Shown here in pieces: positions 4,821-5,289 of a DNA stretch of 5,289 nucleotides (positions are counted from its first letter, which is position 1; every line of letters begins with the position of its first letter). The position numbers were made by a program, and so were the translations under genes. Source of the stretch: Deltaproteobacteria bacterium RIFCSPLOWO2_02_56_12 (GTDB lineage: Bacteria > Desulfobacterota > Binatia > UBA9968); contig MGRY01000158.1 in assembly GCA_001799045.1 (NCBI GenBank), forward strand, positions 1-5,289, read 5' to 3'. The notes under the pieces were generated by a model. That model ran no database searches. It had not been told where the DNA came from and saw only the letters and a list, made by a program, of their open reading frames with translations.

Positions 4821-5289
4821 ATGATCTATCTCGACAACGCGGCAACATCGTTTCCGAAACCCGAGCCTGTCTTTCGCGGCATGGACGCCTTCGTGCGTTC
4901 CTCGGCCGCCAATCCTGGACGCAGCGGTCACCGGCGCGCCATTGAAGCGGAAGCGATGATCGACGCGACACGGCGTTTGCTCGCGCGTCTTTTTGGCTGT
5001 CCGCGTCCTGAGCGGGTCGTCTTCACCTTGAACGCGACCGATGCCCTCAACATGGCAATCAAGGGTGTGTTGAGGCAGGGCGACCATGCCATCACTTCGG
5101 TGCTGGAGCACAACTCCGTCTCCCGCCCTCTGAACCAGATGGAGAAGGATGGAACCATTACGCTTACTCGACTGCCGGCAAATGGCGGGCACTTCATCGA
5201 TCCCGATGACGTGGCGCGGGCCTTCACTCCGAAGACGCGGCTCGTCGTGGTGACCCATGCATCCAATGTTACGGGTACCATCCAGCCGG
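4821..5289 (+). CDS. Cysteine desulfurase family protein (class V aminotransferase), truncated at the right edge
   Basis: The N-terminal 156 residues of a PLP-dependent class V aminotransferase-fold enzyme are visible and the frame is open to the window end. The opening MIYLDNAATSFPKPEPV is the classic cysteine desulfurase start. NPGRSGHRRA (31-40) suits the small cysteine desulfurase subfamily with NPGRSGH near the N terminus rather than housekeeping IscS. TLNATDALNMAI (69-80) is the cofactor phosphate-binding loop, LEHNS (95-99) carries the histidine that stacks on PLP, and HASNVTG (146-152) contains a conserved cofactor-contact Asn. The Schiff-base lysine and active cysteine lie beyond the edge. 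The start follows GGAAGAG (4808-4814) with good spacing, 20 bp after the E1-like stop. It probably takes sulfur from L-cysteine and passes it to the E1-like enzyme or its carrier protein, under the same SAM switch. Confidence 0.92.
   Translation, partial: MIYLDNAATSFPKPEPVFRGMDAFVRSSAANPGRSGHRRAIEAEAMIDATRRLLARLFGCPRPERVVFTLNATDALNMAIKGVLRQGDHAITSVLEHNSVSRPLNQMEKDGTITLTRLPANGGHFIDPDDVARAFTPKTRLVVVTHASNVTGTIQP

Overview
The window is bacterial chromosomal DNA with short intergenic gaps, mostly clear Shine-Dalgarno sites and mixed accessory and metabolic content. No rRNA, tRNA, transposase, CRISPR array or phage gene is visible. The lineage cannot be fixed from this sequence. A SAM-I riboswitch, HicAB, and a paired dienelactone-hydrolase-like and Asp/Glu-racemase-like gene in moderately GC-rich DNA would suit an uncultured soil or groundwater lineage such as a deltaproteobacterial, NC10 or Rokubacteria-type organism. 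That is only an impression.

Minus strand, 1-770: a hicA-hicB type II toxin-antitoxin operon (742 to 170) has a perfect 14-bp palindrome (753-766) over its likely promoter. Just downstream, running off the left edge, is an open frame for a small exported-looking Cys/Gly-rich peptide. It lacks a usable start codon unless an eight-G run (162-169) changes length.

Plus strand, 854-3402: a ten-helix EamA/DMT permease is followed by a two-gene unit. The unit encodes a dienelactone-hydrolase-family enzyme with its Cys-Asp-His triad intact and a maleate isomerase/arylmalonate decarboxylase-fold protein that lacks both family cysteines. The two genes are 3 bp apart, with the second gene's Shine-Dalgarno inside the end of the first.

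Plus strand, 3403-5289: a SAM-I riboswitch (3541-3648) is followed by an intrinsic terminator (3674-3704), and a competing antiterminator can be drawn by eye. The switch precedes a ThiF/MoeB-type E1-like adenylyltransferase that should start at GTG 3739, and then a class V cysteine desulfurase cut by the right edge. Together they look like a SAM-repressed sulfur-transfer operon. The best known parallel is protein-thiocarboxylate-dependent homocysteine/methionine synthesis as described for Wolinella succinogenes (HcyF/HcyS/HcyD with MetY). The decisive partner genes would lie beyond the right edge. These two genes are visibly richer in GC than the genes to their left.
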